A DNA stretch of 64,000 nt from Algoriphagus mannitolivorans DSM 15301 (lineage in GTDB: Bacteria; Bacteroidota; Bacteroidia; Cytophagales; Cyclobacteriaceae), in contig NZ_AUBV01000007.1 of the NCBI RefSeq assembly GCF_000429425.1, positions 1 through 64,000 on the forward strand. The letters are read 5' to 3'. Below the pieces are notes generated by a model, which was given only the letters and a program-made list of their open reading frames with translations, ran no database searches and was not told where the DNA came from. Below, piece after piece: positions 26,032 through 33,544 of this stretch. How positions within the stretch are numbered: position 1 is the stretch's first letter; every line of letters starts with the position of its first letter. The position numbers were made by a program, and so were the translations under genes.

Positions 26032-26105
26032 GGAGTGGTAGTTCAGCTGGTTAGAATGCCTGCCTGTCACGCAGGAGGTCGCGGGTTCGAGTCCCGTCCA
26101 TTCCG
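26032..26105 (+). tRNA. tRNA-Asp (GTC), copy 1
   Basis: 74 bases. Acceptor ggagtgg pairs with ccattcc (one G-U), discriminator G, anticodon stem cctgc/gcagg around loop ctgtcac with GTC at 26066-26068, and T-loop gggttcgagtccc. CCA is not encoded. Identical to copy 2, 30 bases downstream. Confidence 0.97.
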
Positions 26106-26135
26106 CATCGTTTAAATTTATTTACAAATCCATTA

Positions 26136-26209
26136 GGAGTGGTAGTTCAGCTGGTTAGAATGCCTGCCTGTCACGCAGGAGGTCGCGGGTTCGAGTCCCG
26201 TCCATTCCG
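26136..26209 (+). tRNA. tRNA-Asp (GTC), copy 2
   Basis: Same 74-base sequence and cloverleaf as copy 1, separated from it by 30 bases, followed by a strong terminator. The two are one transcription unit. Confidence 0.97.
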
Positions 26210-26216
26210 CATCGAG

Positions 26217-26243
26217 GTCCCGAAGAAATTCGGGACTTTTTTG
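26217..26243 (+). terminator. Terminator of the tRNA-Asp unit
   Basis: Perfect arms gtcccgaa (26217-26224) and ttcgggac (26229-26236) with a GAAA loop, followed by six Ts. Confidence 0.95.
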
Positions 26244-26290
26244 TTTTAAAGGAGGATTTTTCACTTTGAAATGCTTTTCAAGGTTAGCAT

Positions 26291-26323
26291 TTTGCAGTCG
26301 ATTAGTAGATTCCGTTATCTTTG
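26291..26323 (+). promoter_or_regulatory. Promoter of accA
   Basis: TTTG (26291-26294) and TATCTTTG (26316-26323), spaced 21 bases, give a near-ideal Bacteroidota promoter. The in-frame TTG at 26321 lies inside the -7 element, so translation must start at ATG 26345. Confidence 0.75.
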
Positions 26324-26344
26324 CTTTTCTCAAAAACCAATAAA

Positions 26345-27292
26345 ATGGTATTAGAATTCGAAAAACCCATAGCTGATTTAGAGCAAAAACTCCAAGAGAT
26401 GAAAGACTTGGCCAAAGGCCGAAATATTGATCTAAGTAGTGATATTGAGTCTTTGGAAGAAAAAATCCTCGCCTTGAAAAAAGAGACCTTTGAAACGCTC
26501 ACGCGCTGGCAGCGGGTGCAGCTTTCTAGACATGCTGATAGACCTTATGCCTTGGACTATATTTATGAAATCACCAATGACTTTGTAGAGCTTCATGGCG
26601 ATCGTACGGTCAAGGATGATAAGGCAATGATTGGCGGTTTGGGTGATATTGATGGACGTACGGTTATGTTCATCGGTCAGCAAAAAGGTAGAAACACCAA
26701 GCAAAGACAAGAGCGGAATTTCGGGATGGCAAATCCTGAAGGATACCGAAAAGCGCTTCGCTTGATGAAAATGGCCGAGAAATTCGGTAAGCCAATTGTA
26801 ACCCTGATTGATACTCCGGGCGCATTTCCAGGTCTGGAAGCTGAAGAAAGAGGTCAGGGTGAAGCGATCGCCAGAAACCTCAAAGAAATGTTTATGCTGA
26901 AAGTTCCTGTCATCTGTATCATTATTGGTGAAGGTGCTTCCGGAGGTGCTTTGGGCATTGCAATCGGAGATAAAGTTTTCATGTTGGAAAATACTTGGTA
27001 CTCTGTGATCTCTCCGGAGTCATGCTCTTCCATTCTTTGGAGATCTTGGGATTACAAAGAGCAAGCAGCAGAGGCTTTGAAGCTTACTGCCAAAGACATG
27101 AAGCAAAATGGATTGGTGGATGAGATTATCCCAGAACCACTGGGTGGGGCTCATAAAGACCTAAAATGGATGTCCAGAACCATCAAAGAGGTGATTCTTC
27201 AGTCCTTGAAAGAATTGGATAAAATCAAGCCGGAGAAAAGAATCGAACAAAGAATTGAAAAATTCTGCTCCATGGGAGTGGTGGTAGAATAA
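26345..27292 (+). CDS. accA: Acetyl-CoA carboxylase carboxyltransferase subunit alpha
   Basis: 315 residues, typical length. The N-terminal coiled segment ([19 protein letters not shown]) and the crotonase-fold body are present, with [48 protein letters not shown] and the [12 protein letters not shown] block of AccA. With AccD it moves the carboxyl group from biotin to acetyl-CoA to give malonyl-CoA, the first step of fatty-acid synthesis. accD is not in the window. It has its own promoter (26291-26323) and a terminator at 27378-27422, so it is a single-gene unit. Confidence 0.97.
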   Translation: MVLEFEKPIADLEQKLQEMKDLAKGRNIDLSSDIESLEEKILALKKETFETLTRWQRVQLSRHADRPYALDYIYEITNDFVELHGDRTVKDDKAMIGGLGDIDGRTVMFIGQQKGRNTKQRQERNFGMANPEGYRKALRLMKMAEKFGKPIVTLIDTPGAFPGLEAEERGQGEAIARNLKEMFMLKVPVICIIIGEGASGGALGIAIGDKVFMLENTWYSVISPESCSSILWRSWDYKEQAAEALKLTAKDMKQNGLVDEIIPEPLGGAHKDLKWMSRTIKEVILQSLKELDKIKPEKRIEQRIEKFCSMGVVVE

Positions 27293-27328
27293 GATTTGAA
27301 ATTTGAGATTTGAAATCTGAGATTTGAG
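27293..27328. repeat. Short degenerate tandem repeat of GA(A/T)ATTTGA type
   Basis: Directly after the accA stop, four to five imperfect copies of a 9-10-base unit (gatttgaaatttgagatttgaaa and variants). Such low-complexity A/T tracts also occur around 6930-6970 and 7080-7110. No coding or structural role is evident. Confidence 0.5.
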
Positions 27329-27377
27329 TTCTCCCAAATGGTGGGAAAATATTGCGGAGACGCAGAAACCGACTAAT

Positions 27378-27422
27378 ACCAAAAAGCAATCTTTCCGCGG
27401 ATAAGGTTGCTTTTGGTTTTTT
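27378..27422 (+). terminator. Terminator of accA
   Basis: Left arm ccaaaaagcaa (27379-27389) pairs with ttgcttttgg (27407-27416) with one bulged A, followed by six Ts (27417-27422). Confidence 0.75.
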
Positions 27423-27443
27423 AACCTAAATGATAACCTACAA

Positions 27444-28283
27444 ATGGAATTATATACCGTAAATACCGGATTCTTCAAACTTGACGGCGGTGCAATGTTT
27501 GGGGTGGTTCCTAAGACCCTCTGGTCACGAACCAACCCAGCAGATGACAACAATCTTTGTACTTGGGCCATGAGAAGTTTGCTTGTCGTGGATGGAAATC
27601 GGGTAGCACTGATTGATAATGGAATAGGAGACAAGCAAGACGCCAAATTTTTTAGTCACTATTACCTACATGGGGATGATTCTCTTCAGAAAAATCTAAA
27701 TCGACTTGGGGTCAATTTTACAGACATCAGTGATATGTTTTTGACTCATCTGCATTTTGACCATTGTGGGGGCGGAATCAAATATGGATCACATGGACAA
27801 TATGAATTGACTTTCCCTAGAGCTACTTACTGGTCTAATGCAGAACATTGGGATTGGGCGACTATGCCAAATCCAAGAGAAAAGGCCTCTTTTTTGGAGG
27901 AAAATATTCTACCAATGCAAGACCATGGTGTCCTGAAGTTTGTAGATATGGAACAGAAGTCCCTGTTTGAGGGATTTGATTTCATCACCGTGGATGGTCA
28001 CACGGATAAGCAAATGCTTCCAAAATTGTCTTATAAAGGTAGAACTGTCGTTTTTATGGCAGATCTTTTACCTTCCGTCGGCCATATTCCATTGCCCTAT
28101 GTAATGGGCTACGATACGCGGCCACTGATCACGATGCAGGAGAAGCAATTGTTTCTCGAAGAAGCTGCTCGCGAAGGCTATGTTCTCTTCTTAGAGCATG
28201 ACCCGGTCAATGAATGCTGCACGGTAAAGATGACAGAAAAAGGAGTTCGCTTGGATCAAACTTTTAGACTGGATGAACTCTAA
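27444..28283 (+). CDS. MBL-fold metallo-hydrolase
   Basis: 279 residues. The metal-binding motif THLHFDH (101-107) is followed by H186 (VDGHTDKQ) and D207 (FMADL), completing the di-metal site of the metallo-beta-lactamase superfamily. The DGHT spacing and the LIDNGIGDK strand are like lactonase-type members (AHL lactonases), but substrate is not readable. No signal peptide. It overlaps the patatin-like gene by 11 bases and starts a three-gene run with patatin and an acyltransferase. Confidence 0.88.
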   Translation: MELYTVNTGFFKLDGGAMFGVVPKTLWSRTNPADDNNLCTWAMRSLLVVDGNRVALIDNGIGDKQDAKFFSHYYLHGDDSLQKNLNRLGVNFTDISDMFLTHLHFDHCGGGIKYGSHGQYELTFPRATYWSNAEHWDWATMPNPREKASFLEENILPMQDHGVLKFVDMEQKSLFEGFDFITVDGHTDKQMLPKLSYKGRTVVFMADLLPSVGHIPLPYVMGYDTRPLITMQEKQLFLEEAAREGYVLFLEHDPVNECCTVKMTEKGVRLDQTFRLDEL

Positions 28284-29067
28284 ACTTAAAATCGGACTGG
28301 CACTTTCCGGCGGAGGAATCCGGGGAATTTCTCATTTGGGAGTATTGAAGGCCCTCAATGAGTCTGGTATCTACCCAAGCAAAGTTTCCGGAACTTCAGC
28401 CGGAGCTATCGCTGGCGCAATGTATTGTCATGGATATTCTCCCGAGGAGGTTTTAAAAATAATCGTTGAAACCAACTATTTCAGGTTCATGCGACCTGCG
28501 ATTTCCCTTCGAGGAATCTTGAAAATGGATTCTCTTTGGGACCTCTTCAAGATATACCTTCCTCATAACGACTTCTCCAAATTAAAAACTCCTTTGGCAG
28601 TAGCTGCTACGGATATCAGAAAAGGTAAGGTGGTGTACTTCGATGAAGGGGAATTGATCAAACCGATCTTAGCTTCTTCTTGTATTCCCGGAATGTTTGT
28701 ACCTGTACAGGTGAAAGATAGATTTTTCGTGGACGGAGGAGTGTTGAATAATTTGCCCGTAGAGCCTTTGGAAGGAGTTTGCGAGGTTGTTATTGGTGTA
28801 AATTGCAATCACCTTCCAGAGGATAGCAATTTCAATAATATGAAAAGTCTCATCGAAAGGTCCGTGATCATGTCGATGAATTATAATGTTTACAGCAGGA
28901 TGTCTAAATGCGATTACTTTATTGAATCCCCCGGATTGGGAAAATATGGCGTATTTGACATCAAAAAGGCACCACAGCTCTTTCAAGCTGGCTATGAACA
29001 GACTCTTAAAGTCATGGAAGAAAATCCTTCCATGATGGAATTAATGCAAAAATCAACCCTTCCCTAA
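28273..29067 (+). CDS. Patatin-like phospholipase (bacterial RssA/YlbK type)
   Basis: 264 residues. Oxyanion loop GGGIRG (13-18), nucleophile S42 in GTSAG (40-44) and D154 in the DGG motif (VDGGVLNN) make up the Ser-Asp dyad. The single compact domain without membrane segment matches small bacterial patatins that release fatty acids from phospholipids or thioesters. Translation is coupled to the metallo-hydrolase (11-base overlap) and the acyltransferase follows 12 bases later, which suggests lipid turnover and re-acylation by one operon. Confidence 0.9.
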   Translation: MNSKLKIGLALSGGGIRGISHLGVLKALNESGIYPSKVSGTSAGAIAGAMYCHGYSPEEVLKIIVETNYFRFMRPAISLRGILKMDSLWDLFKIYLPHNDFSKLKTPLAVAATDIRKGKVVYFDEGELIKPILASSCIPGMFVPVQVKDRFFVDGGVLNNLPVEPLEGVCEVVIGVNCNHLPEDSNFNNMKSLIERSVIMSMNYNVYSRMSKCDYFIESPGLGKYGVFDIKKAPQLFQAGYEQTLKVMEENPSMMELMQKSTLP

Positions 29068-29079
29068 TAGCGTGTATTT

Positions 29080-29640
29080 ATGATGAAGTTATTGTCTCGG
29101 TTTATATTTTGGATTTCTGGATGGTCATTGAATAAGCAATGGCCTGAAGGAGTAAAGAAAGCTGTCTTGATAGCGATACCACACACGTCCAATTGGGATA
29201 TTCTTTATGCACGGGCAGCCTTTTACCTAATGGATATTCCGGTAAGATTTACGATCAAAAAAGAAGTGATGGTAGGTCCATTGGGCTGGCTACTTTCAGC
29301 TTTAGGTGCAATCTCAATTGACCGGAAAAGAATCCCGGGAGGAAGAAAACAAACTTACACCGAGGCGATGACTCAGATGCTCAGAGAACGAGAAGAACTC
29401 GTGATTATGGTGACTCCAGAGGGAACCAGAAGTGCTGTGAAGAAATGGAAAACAGGTTTTTACCACATCGCCTTGGAGGCGAATGTTCCAGTGATCGTCG
29501 GGTATTTGGACTATAAAAAGAAAGAGGCTGGTATTGGGCCTGCCGTTTATCCCAACGGGGATATTGATGGGCAGATTGAAGAGTTGAAGGCCTTTGGCAG
29601 AACAGTTACAGGAAAGCATCCTGAAAAGGGAATTATTTAA
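29080..29640 (+). CDS. Lysophospholipid/1-acylglycerol-3-phosphate acyltransferase-like protein
   Basis: 186 residues, short for the family but complete in motifs: HTSNWD (35-40), the HX4D catalytic box, and the VTPEGTRS acceptor-binding block near residue 105. A hydrophobic N-terminus (LLSRFIFWISGWSL) would anchor it to the inner membrane. It should acylate a lysophospholipid or related acceptor. It is last in the metallo-hydrolase/patatin run and is followed by a strong bidirectional terminator. Confidence 0.87.
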   Translation: MMKLLSRFIFWISGWSLNKQWPEGVKKAVLIAIPHTSNWDILYARAAFYLMDIPVRFTIKKEVMVGPLGWLLSALGAISIDRKRIPGGRKQTYTEAMTQMLREREELVIMVTPEGTRSAVKKWKTGFYHIALEANVPVIVGYLDYKKKEAGIGPAVYPNGDIDGQIEELKAFGRTVTGKHPEKGII

Positions 29641-29647
29641 TTAAAAT

Positions 29648-29678
29648 AAAAAAGGGTGAATGTACTTCACCCTTTTTT
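29648..29678. terminator. Bidirectional terminator between convergent genes
   Basis: Perfect arms aaaaaagggtgaa (29648-29660) and ttcaccctttttt (29666-29678) with a five-base loop, T-rich on both strands. It serves the acyltransferase gene (plus) and the ATP-grasp gene (minus). Confidence 0.95.
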
Positions 29679-29686
29679 ATTTTGGG

Positions 29687-30901
29687 TCAATGAAACTTCT
29701 TTACTTCAGGGGCCTCCGCACTGGTGGAAAGCTCCTTCACAAAGCGGTCAGCGTAGTGATCCAGCAATTCAAGCACTCGTTCGGCTTTGGGAGATTTGAC
29801 AATCAATCCTGCATGATAGTCTAATGGAACTCGAAAGCATATCTCCGGATCATCAAAACTGCTTAAATCCGGGTGCTCGTATTTCGAAAGGGTCAGGACA
29901 ATACCAGCGTAGTTTTTTGCCACTTTGGGAAGTTCATACTTTTTTCCTTTTGTGACTGCATCTTCTATTTTGGCCCATTCGGTCCAAAGATTTATATCCG
30001 TGGCAGCCTCAACCATTTCTGCCAAATGCGCGCCACCGACCCGTGAGGCTGTTTCGAGAAAGTAGATTTCTCCGTCTTCCTTTCCTTTGATAAATTCCGT
30101 ATGTGAGGCTCCATTTTTCAGGCCGAAAGCTTTCATAATTTGCTCATTGACCTTCTTGATGGCTTTGTCATCTGCAGAATTATATTTCACGTTTGCAGAG
30201 CGGAAGATTCCACCGCCTTGTGAGATTTCCATGGGGGTGGCCAAATACCTGGAGACAGTCAGAAATATATTTTTCCCATCCAATTGCAATCCATCTGCAT
30301 GGAAGACATCCCCGGGTTTAAATTGCTCCACCAGATAGTAGATTCGGTTTTCACCAAGTTCGTCGATCTTTTGCCAAAGGGAAGCTTTATCATGCACTTT
30401 AATGATTCCATGAGCTGAGGCTTCAGATCTGGGTTTGAGCACCCAAGGAGGGGAGACTGTGTCTGCAAAATTGTTGATGTCCTCGTTATTAAACAAAGAG
30501 GAAAAAGCCGGAACACGTATTCCCGCGTCTTTAGCACGCATGCGCATGGCTAGCTTGTCCCGGAAATATCTCCCGGTTGTCTGTCCCATTCCGGGGATTC
30601 TTAGGTTTTCTCTTAGAAATGCAGCTTTCTCCACATCATAATCATCCAAAGCAATAATGGTTTCGATTTTATGATCTTTCATCAAGCCACTTACTCCCTT
30701 GAGTAAAAGGTCCATATCCCAATCCAGATCTTGGCCGGGCATATAAAAAATCTCATCAATGTGCTCAAAAGCCCAAGGTTTGTCTTTTAGCTGCTCAGTG
30801 GTGACCAAAAAAACCCGATTACCTTGCTTCTTCAGAGAAGTTAAAAATGCATTGCCTTTGAAATAGTTTGAAATACAAAGAAAAGTCTTGCTTGTTTCCA
30901 T
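29687..30901 (-). CDS. ATP-grasp superfamily protein
   Basis: 404 residues from ATG 30899-30901; a start seven codons earlier would overlap the upstream aminopeptidase stop. The N-terminal domain has a Rossmann-like pre-ATP-grasp pattern (LCISNYFKGNAFLTSLKKQGNRVFLVTTEQ begins it). The central region has PPWVLKPRSEASAHGI, with the ATP-binding lysine, YLVEQFKPGDVFHADGL, and the metal-ligand block IYFLETASRVGGAHLAEMV. Such enzymes ligate a carboxylate to an amine or thiol. Substrates are unknown. It follows the leucyl aminopeptidase gene by four bases, so the two are co-transcribed; a dipeptide-type ligase is one inference from that pairing. Confidence 0.88.
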   Translation of the reverse strand: METSKTFLCISNYFKGNAFLTSLKKQGNRVFLVTTEQLKDKPWAFEHIDEIFYMPGQDLDWDMDLLLKGVSGLMKDHKIETIIALDDYDVEKAAFLRENLRIPGMGQTTGRYFRDKLAMRMRAKDAGIRVPAFSSLFNNEDINNFADTVSPPWVLKPRSEASAHGIIKVHDKASLWQKIDELGENRIYYLVEQFKPGDVFHADGLQLDGKNIFLTVSRYLATPMEISQGGGIFRSANVKYNSADDKAIKKVNEQIMKAFGLKNGASHTEFIKGKEDGEIYFLETASRVGGAHLAEMVEAATDINLWTEWAKIEDAVTKGKKYELPKVAKNYAGIVLTLSKYEHPDLSSFDDPEICFRVPLDYHAGLIVKSPKAERVLELLDHYADRFVKELSTSAEAPEVKKFH

Positions 30902-30905
30902 AAGT

Positions 30906-32327
30906 TTAAAGCTGGTTTTCAATAAACTTAAGCAATAAACTTACACCATACGCTGTCCCTGTTTTGGTTTTTGAAAATTCTGAATCGGAAAATGCCACTC
31001 CAGCAATGTCTAAATGGGCCCAGGCTGGATGCTCATGGGTAAAGGCCTGAAGGAATTTGGCAGCAGTGATTGCTCCGGCAAAAGGTTTCCCATGATAGTT
31101 TTTGATGTCTGCAATCTCAGAGTCCATTTCCTTGGCATAGGAATCCCATAATGGAAGAGGCCAGGATTTTTCACCGACTTCTTCACCTGCTTTTTGAAGG
31201 CCATGGGACAAATCCCCTTCATTCGAGAACAAAGCCGCACATTCGTATCCGAAGGTTCCGATGCTGCTTCCCGTCAGGGTAGCGAGATCAATCACCTGAT
31301 CTGGATTATAGTTTTTTACCAAATAGGAGAGTCCGTCTGCTAAAATCAATCTACCCTCGGCATCAGTATCTACAACTTCAATACTCAAGCCAGCATGACT
31401 ACCGATTACTTCTGAGGGAAGATAGGCGTCCTTGTCGATGGCGTTTTCCACTGCCGGAACTATAGCTGTCAAGTTGATGGGTAACTTAAGGTCCGCGATC
31501 AGCTGAGTAGTCGCCAAGACCGCTGCTGCACCGCCCATGTCTGATTTCATGTGGTGCATGCCCTGAGTTTTGATATTTAGACCGCCGGTATCAAAGGTCA
31601 CACCTTTGCCCACTAATCCTAGATGGAATTTCGGATTAGCACTTCGGTACTCCAAAATGATGAATTTCGGTTCTTTCGCGGAACCTCTTCCCACTGCTAA
31701 AAAAGCTTCCAGTCCCTCAGATTTGGCTTTTTTTACGTCAAATACTTTAGTGTGAAGCAATCCTTTTTTGTCCAGATTCTTGGCCCAATCGGCAAGATTG
31801 GAGGGTGTGATTTTATTGGGTGGAAGATCTACCAGTTTGAAGGCTTCGATTTTTGCAGAAGCGATTTTTTCAGCCCTTTCGATTAGGCTTTTAGATTTTT
31901 CCAAAGAGGTTAATACCCCTACTTTCAGCTTTCCATAATCTCTAGGCTGATTTTTTTTGTAAAAGCCTATGGAATATCCACCCAAAATGAAGCCCACAAT
32001 TGTTGGCTCGACTTGTTCTGGGGATAATTCTTGAGGGAAATCAAGTAAAATCTCTTTTTCAATCAGGCTTGAGTGCTTGGAAAGAATTCTTCGGAAACTG
32101 GTTTCCAATTCCTTGTAAGTTGGATTCTCACCAAGTCCCAAGAGTAGTACCAGTTGCTTTTCAGATTGGAAAAAATAGTGACTGTCCTTCTCGCCTGAAA
32201 AAAGACTGGAGGAAAGTTTGATGTTGCCGATTTTCTGAGTCAGAATTTCGTCTCTCAAATTCTTGAAAACAGGAATAACTCTCAATCCTGATTCAGAGAG
32301 ATTTTTGGGGTTTGTTTTGAATTGCAT
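30906..32327 (-). CDS. Leucyl aminopeptidase, M17 family
   Basis: 473 residues. The C-terminal catalytic domain has the M17 signature DTDAEGRL (320-327; NTDAEGR in most members), the metal and catalytic residues K241 and D246 in GKGVTFDTGG, K253, and MKSDMGGAAAV. The N-terminal macro-like domain is divergent, as in most members. It removes N-terminal amino acids from peptides in the cytoplasm as a hexamer with two metals. The first residue of the signature is D and not the usual N, a conservative change. It is followed directly by the ATP-grasp gene. Confidence 0.95.
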   Translation of the reverse strand: MQFKTNPKNLSESGLRVIPVFKNLRDEILTQKIGNIKLSSSLFSGEKDSHYFFQSEKQLVLLLGLGENPTYKELETSFRRILSKHSSLIEKEILLDFPQELSPEQVEPTIVGFILGGYSIGFYKKNQPRDYGKLKVGVLTSLEKSKSLIERAEKIASAKIEAFKLVDLPPNKITPSNLADWAKNLDKKGLLHTKVFDVKKAKSEGLEAFLAVGRGSAKEPKFIILEYRSANPKFHLGLVGKGVTFDTGGLNIKTQGMHHMKSDMGGAAAVLATTQLIADLKLPINLTAIVPAVENAIDKDAYLPSEVIGSHAGLSIEVVDTDAEGRLILADGLSYLVKNYNPDQVIDLATLTGSSIGTFGYECAALFSNEGDLSHGLQKAGEEVGEKSWPLPLWDSYAKEMDSEIADIKNYHGKPFAGAITAAKFLQAFTHEHPAWAHLDIAGVAFSDSEFSKTKTGTAYGVSLLLKFIENQL

Positions 32328-32345
32328 GGGGAAAGATATGGGATT

Positions 32346-33464
32346 TTACTCCGGTTTATCACTAAAAAAGAGCCATTCTATGGCTTTAGGGAACTCATCG
32401 CTCCAATAGGATTCATTGTGTTTTCCATGTTCATTGATGGAAAGCCGAACTTTCATTTTACCCTGGAGACTTTCTCTTTTGAGCAGTCTTTTTCTGAATT
32501 TGAGAACATGATCTACCATGGTCTCACTCTCATCCCCTCCGGCATAGAGGTAAATCCGGGTCTCCTGGGGCTCAAAAAAGTCCAGAAAACCCAGTTTTAT
32601 TTTTGGGATTACCCAAAGGGAAGGAGAGAAAATCATGAGCTTTCCAAACACTTCAGGGTACATTAATCCAGAGAAAATACTGACCAAGCCACCCATCGAA
32701 CTTCCACCGATTCCTGTAAAATCCCGGTCTGATTTGGTTCGAAACGTTTTGTCCACAAAAGGTTTTAAAGTATCGACGACAAACCGAATGTATTGTTTTC
32801 CATGTCCTTTGCCTAAAAGGGTATTTCCGACATTGTATTCCTGAATTCTTTCAGATTCGGCATGCTCAACGGCAATAATAATAATTTTACCTATGCCATA
32901 ATCTGACATTACCGCCAGCTTTTTGTCGATCTGCCAATTTCCGAATTCGGCATTTTCATTGAATAGGTTTTGAGCATCTTGAAGATACAATACAGGATAA
33001 TGCTCCGTACTGGTCTCATAATCATGGGGTAAAAGCGCCCATATTTTTCGCTTTTTATTCAACTGAGGAATTTCGAATTCCTCTGAAATCAGGTGGATTT
33101 GGGGAAGCTGCGAGGGTCTGTGAGGCAACCAATTTTTTCTCCATTTGGCTACTTTTTCGATTTTGACCTCCTTGTCATCGTTCCAGTGCCTATTTGGAGT
33201 TCGGTTTCCGAATTTGTCGATTTCAACCTCTGACCAATCTCCTTTGGTAAACTTGTAGATCAACTCACCCTTAAATTCATCACCTTCCGGAAAAGTGAAT
33301 TCATATTTCCCGGGCTCCAGCTTTTTCATTTTAAATCTGAAATCCTGGGTATGCCAATTGTTGAAATTTCCAGAGATATACACCGGCCTCGCATCGTCAT
33401 CTGGGGTATGCAGGATGATTTTTTTGGGCTTGGTGATCACTATAGGAGAGGCTTCTGATATCAT
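32346..33464 (-). CDS. Esterase-D-type alpha/beta hydrolase with N-terminal CBM48-like domain
   Basis: 372 residues without signal peptide. Residues about 15-100 look like an early-set carbohydrate-binding domain (ARPVYISGNFNNWHTQDFRF, then YEFTFPEGDEFKGELIYKF). Residues about 125-370 form an esterase of the enterochelin-esterase/esterase-D group with GSSMGG (254-259, nucleophile S256), LLPHDYE and a C-terminal histidine in NEHGKHNESYW. It could deacylate a sugar or a siderophore-like ester. It follows the AceK gene by about 80 bases on the same strand. Substrate is unknown. Confidence 0.85.
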   Translation of the reverse strand: MISEASPIVITKPKKIILHTPDDDARPVYISGNFNNWHTQDFRFKMKKLEPGKYEFTFPEGDEFKGELIYKFTKGDWSEVEIDKFGNRTPNRHWNDDKEVKIEKVAKWRKNWLPHRPSQLPQIHLISEEFEIPQLNKKRKIWALLPHDYETSTEHYPVLYLQDAQNLFNENAEFGNWQIDKKLAVMSDYGIGKIIIIAVEHAESERIQEYNVGNTLLGKGHGKQYIRFVVDTLKPFVDKTFRTKSDRDFTGIGGSSMGGLVSIFSGLMYPEVFGKLMIFSPSLWVIPKIKLGFLDFFEPQETRIYLYAGGDESETMVDHVLKFRKRLLKRESLQGKMKVRLSINEHGKHNESYWSDEFPKAIEWLFFSDKPE

Positions 33465-33544
33465 GGGTTGTAGGGAATCTGGAGATAACCCGTGCGGCCA
33501 AAAATACTCTTTGTAATACTAAGAATGAAATAAAAGTTCGCTTC

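Noticed and set aside
27293-27328. The tandem GAAATTTGA-like tract after accA as a possible CRISPR or regulatory array
   Set aside because: Units are 9-10 bases, degenerate and without spacers; it is a simple repeat.
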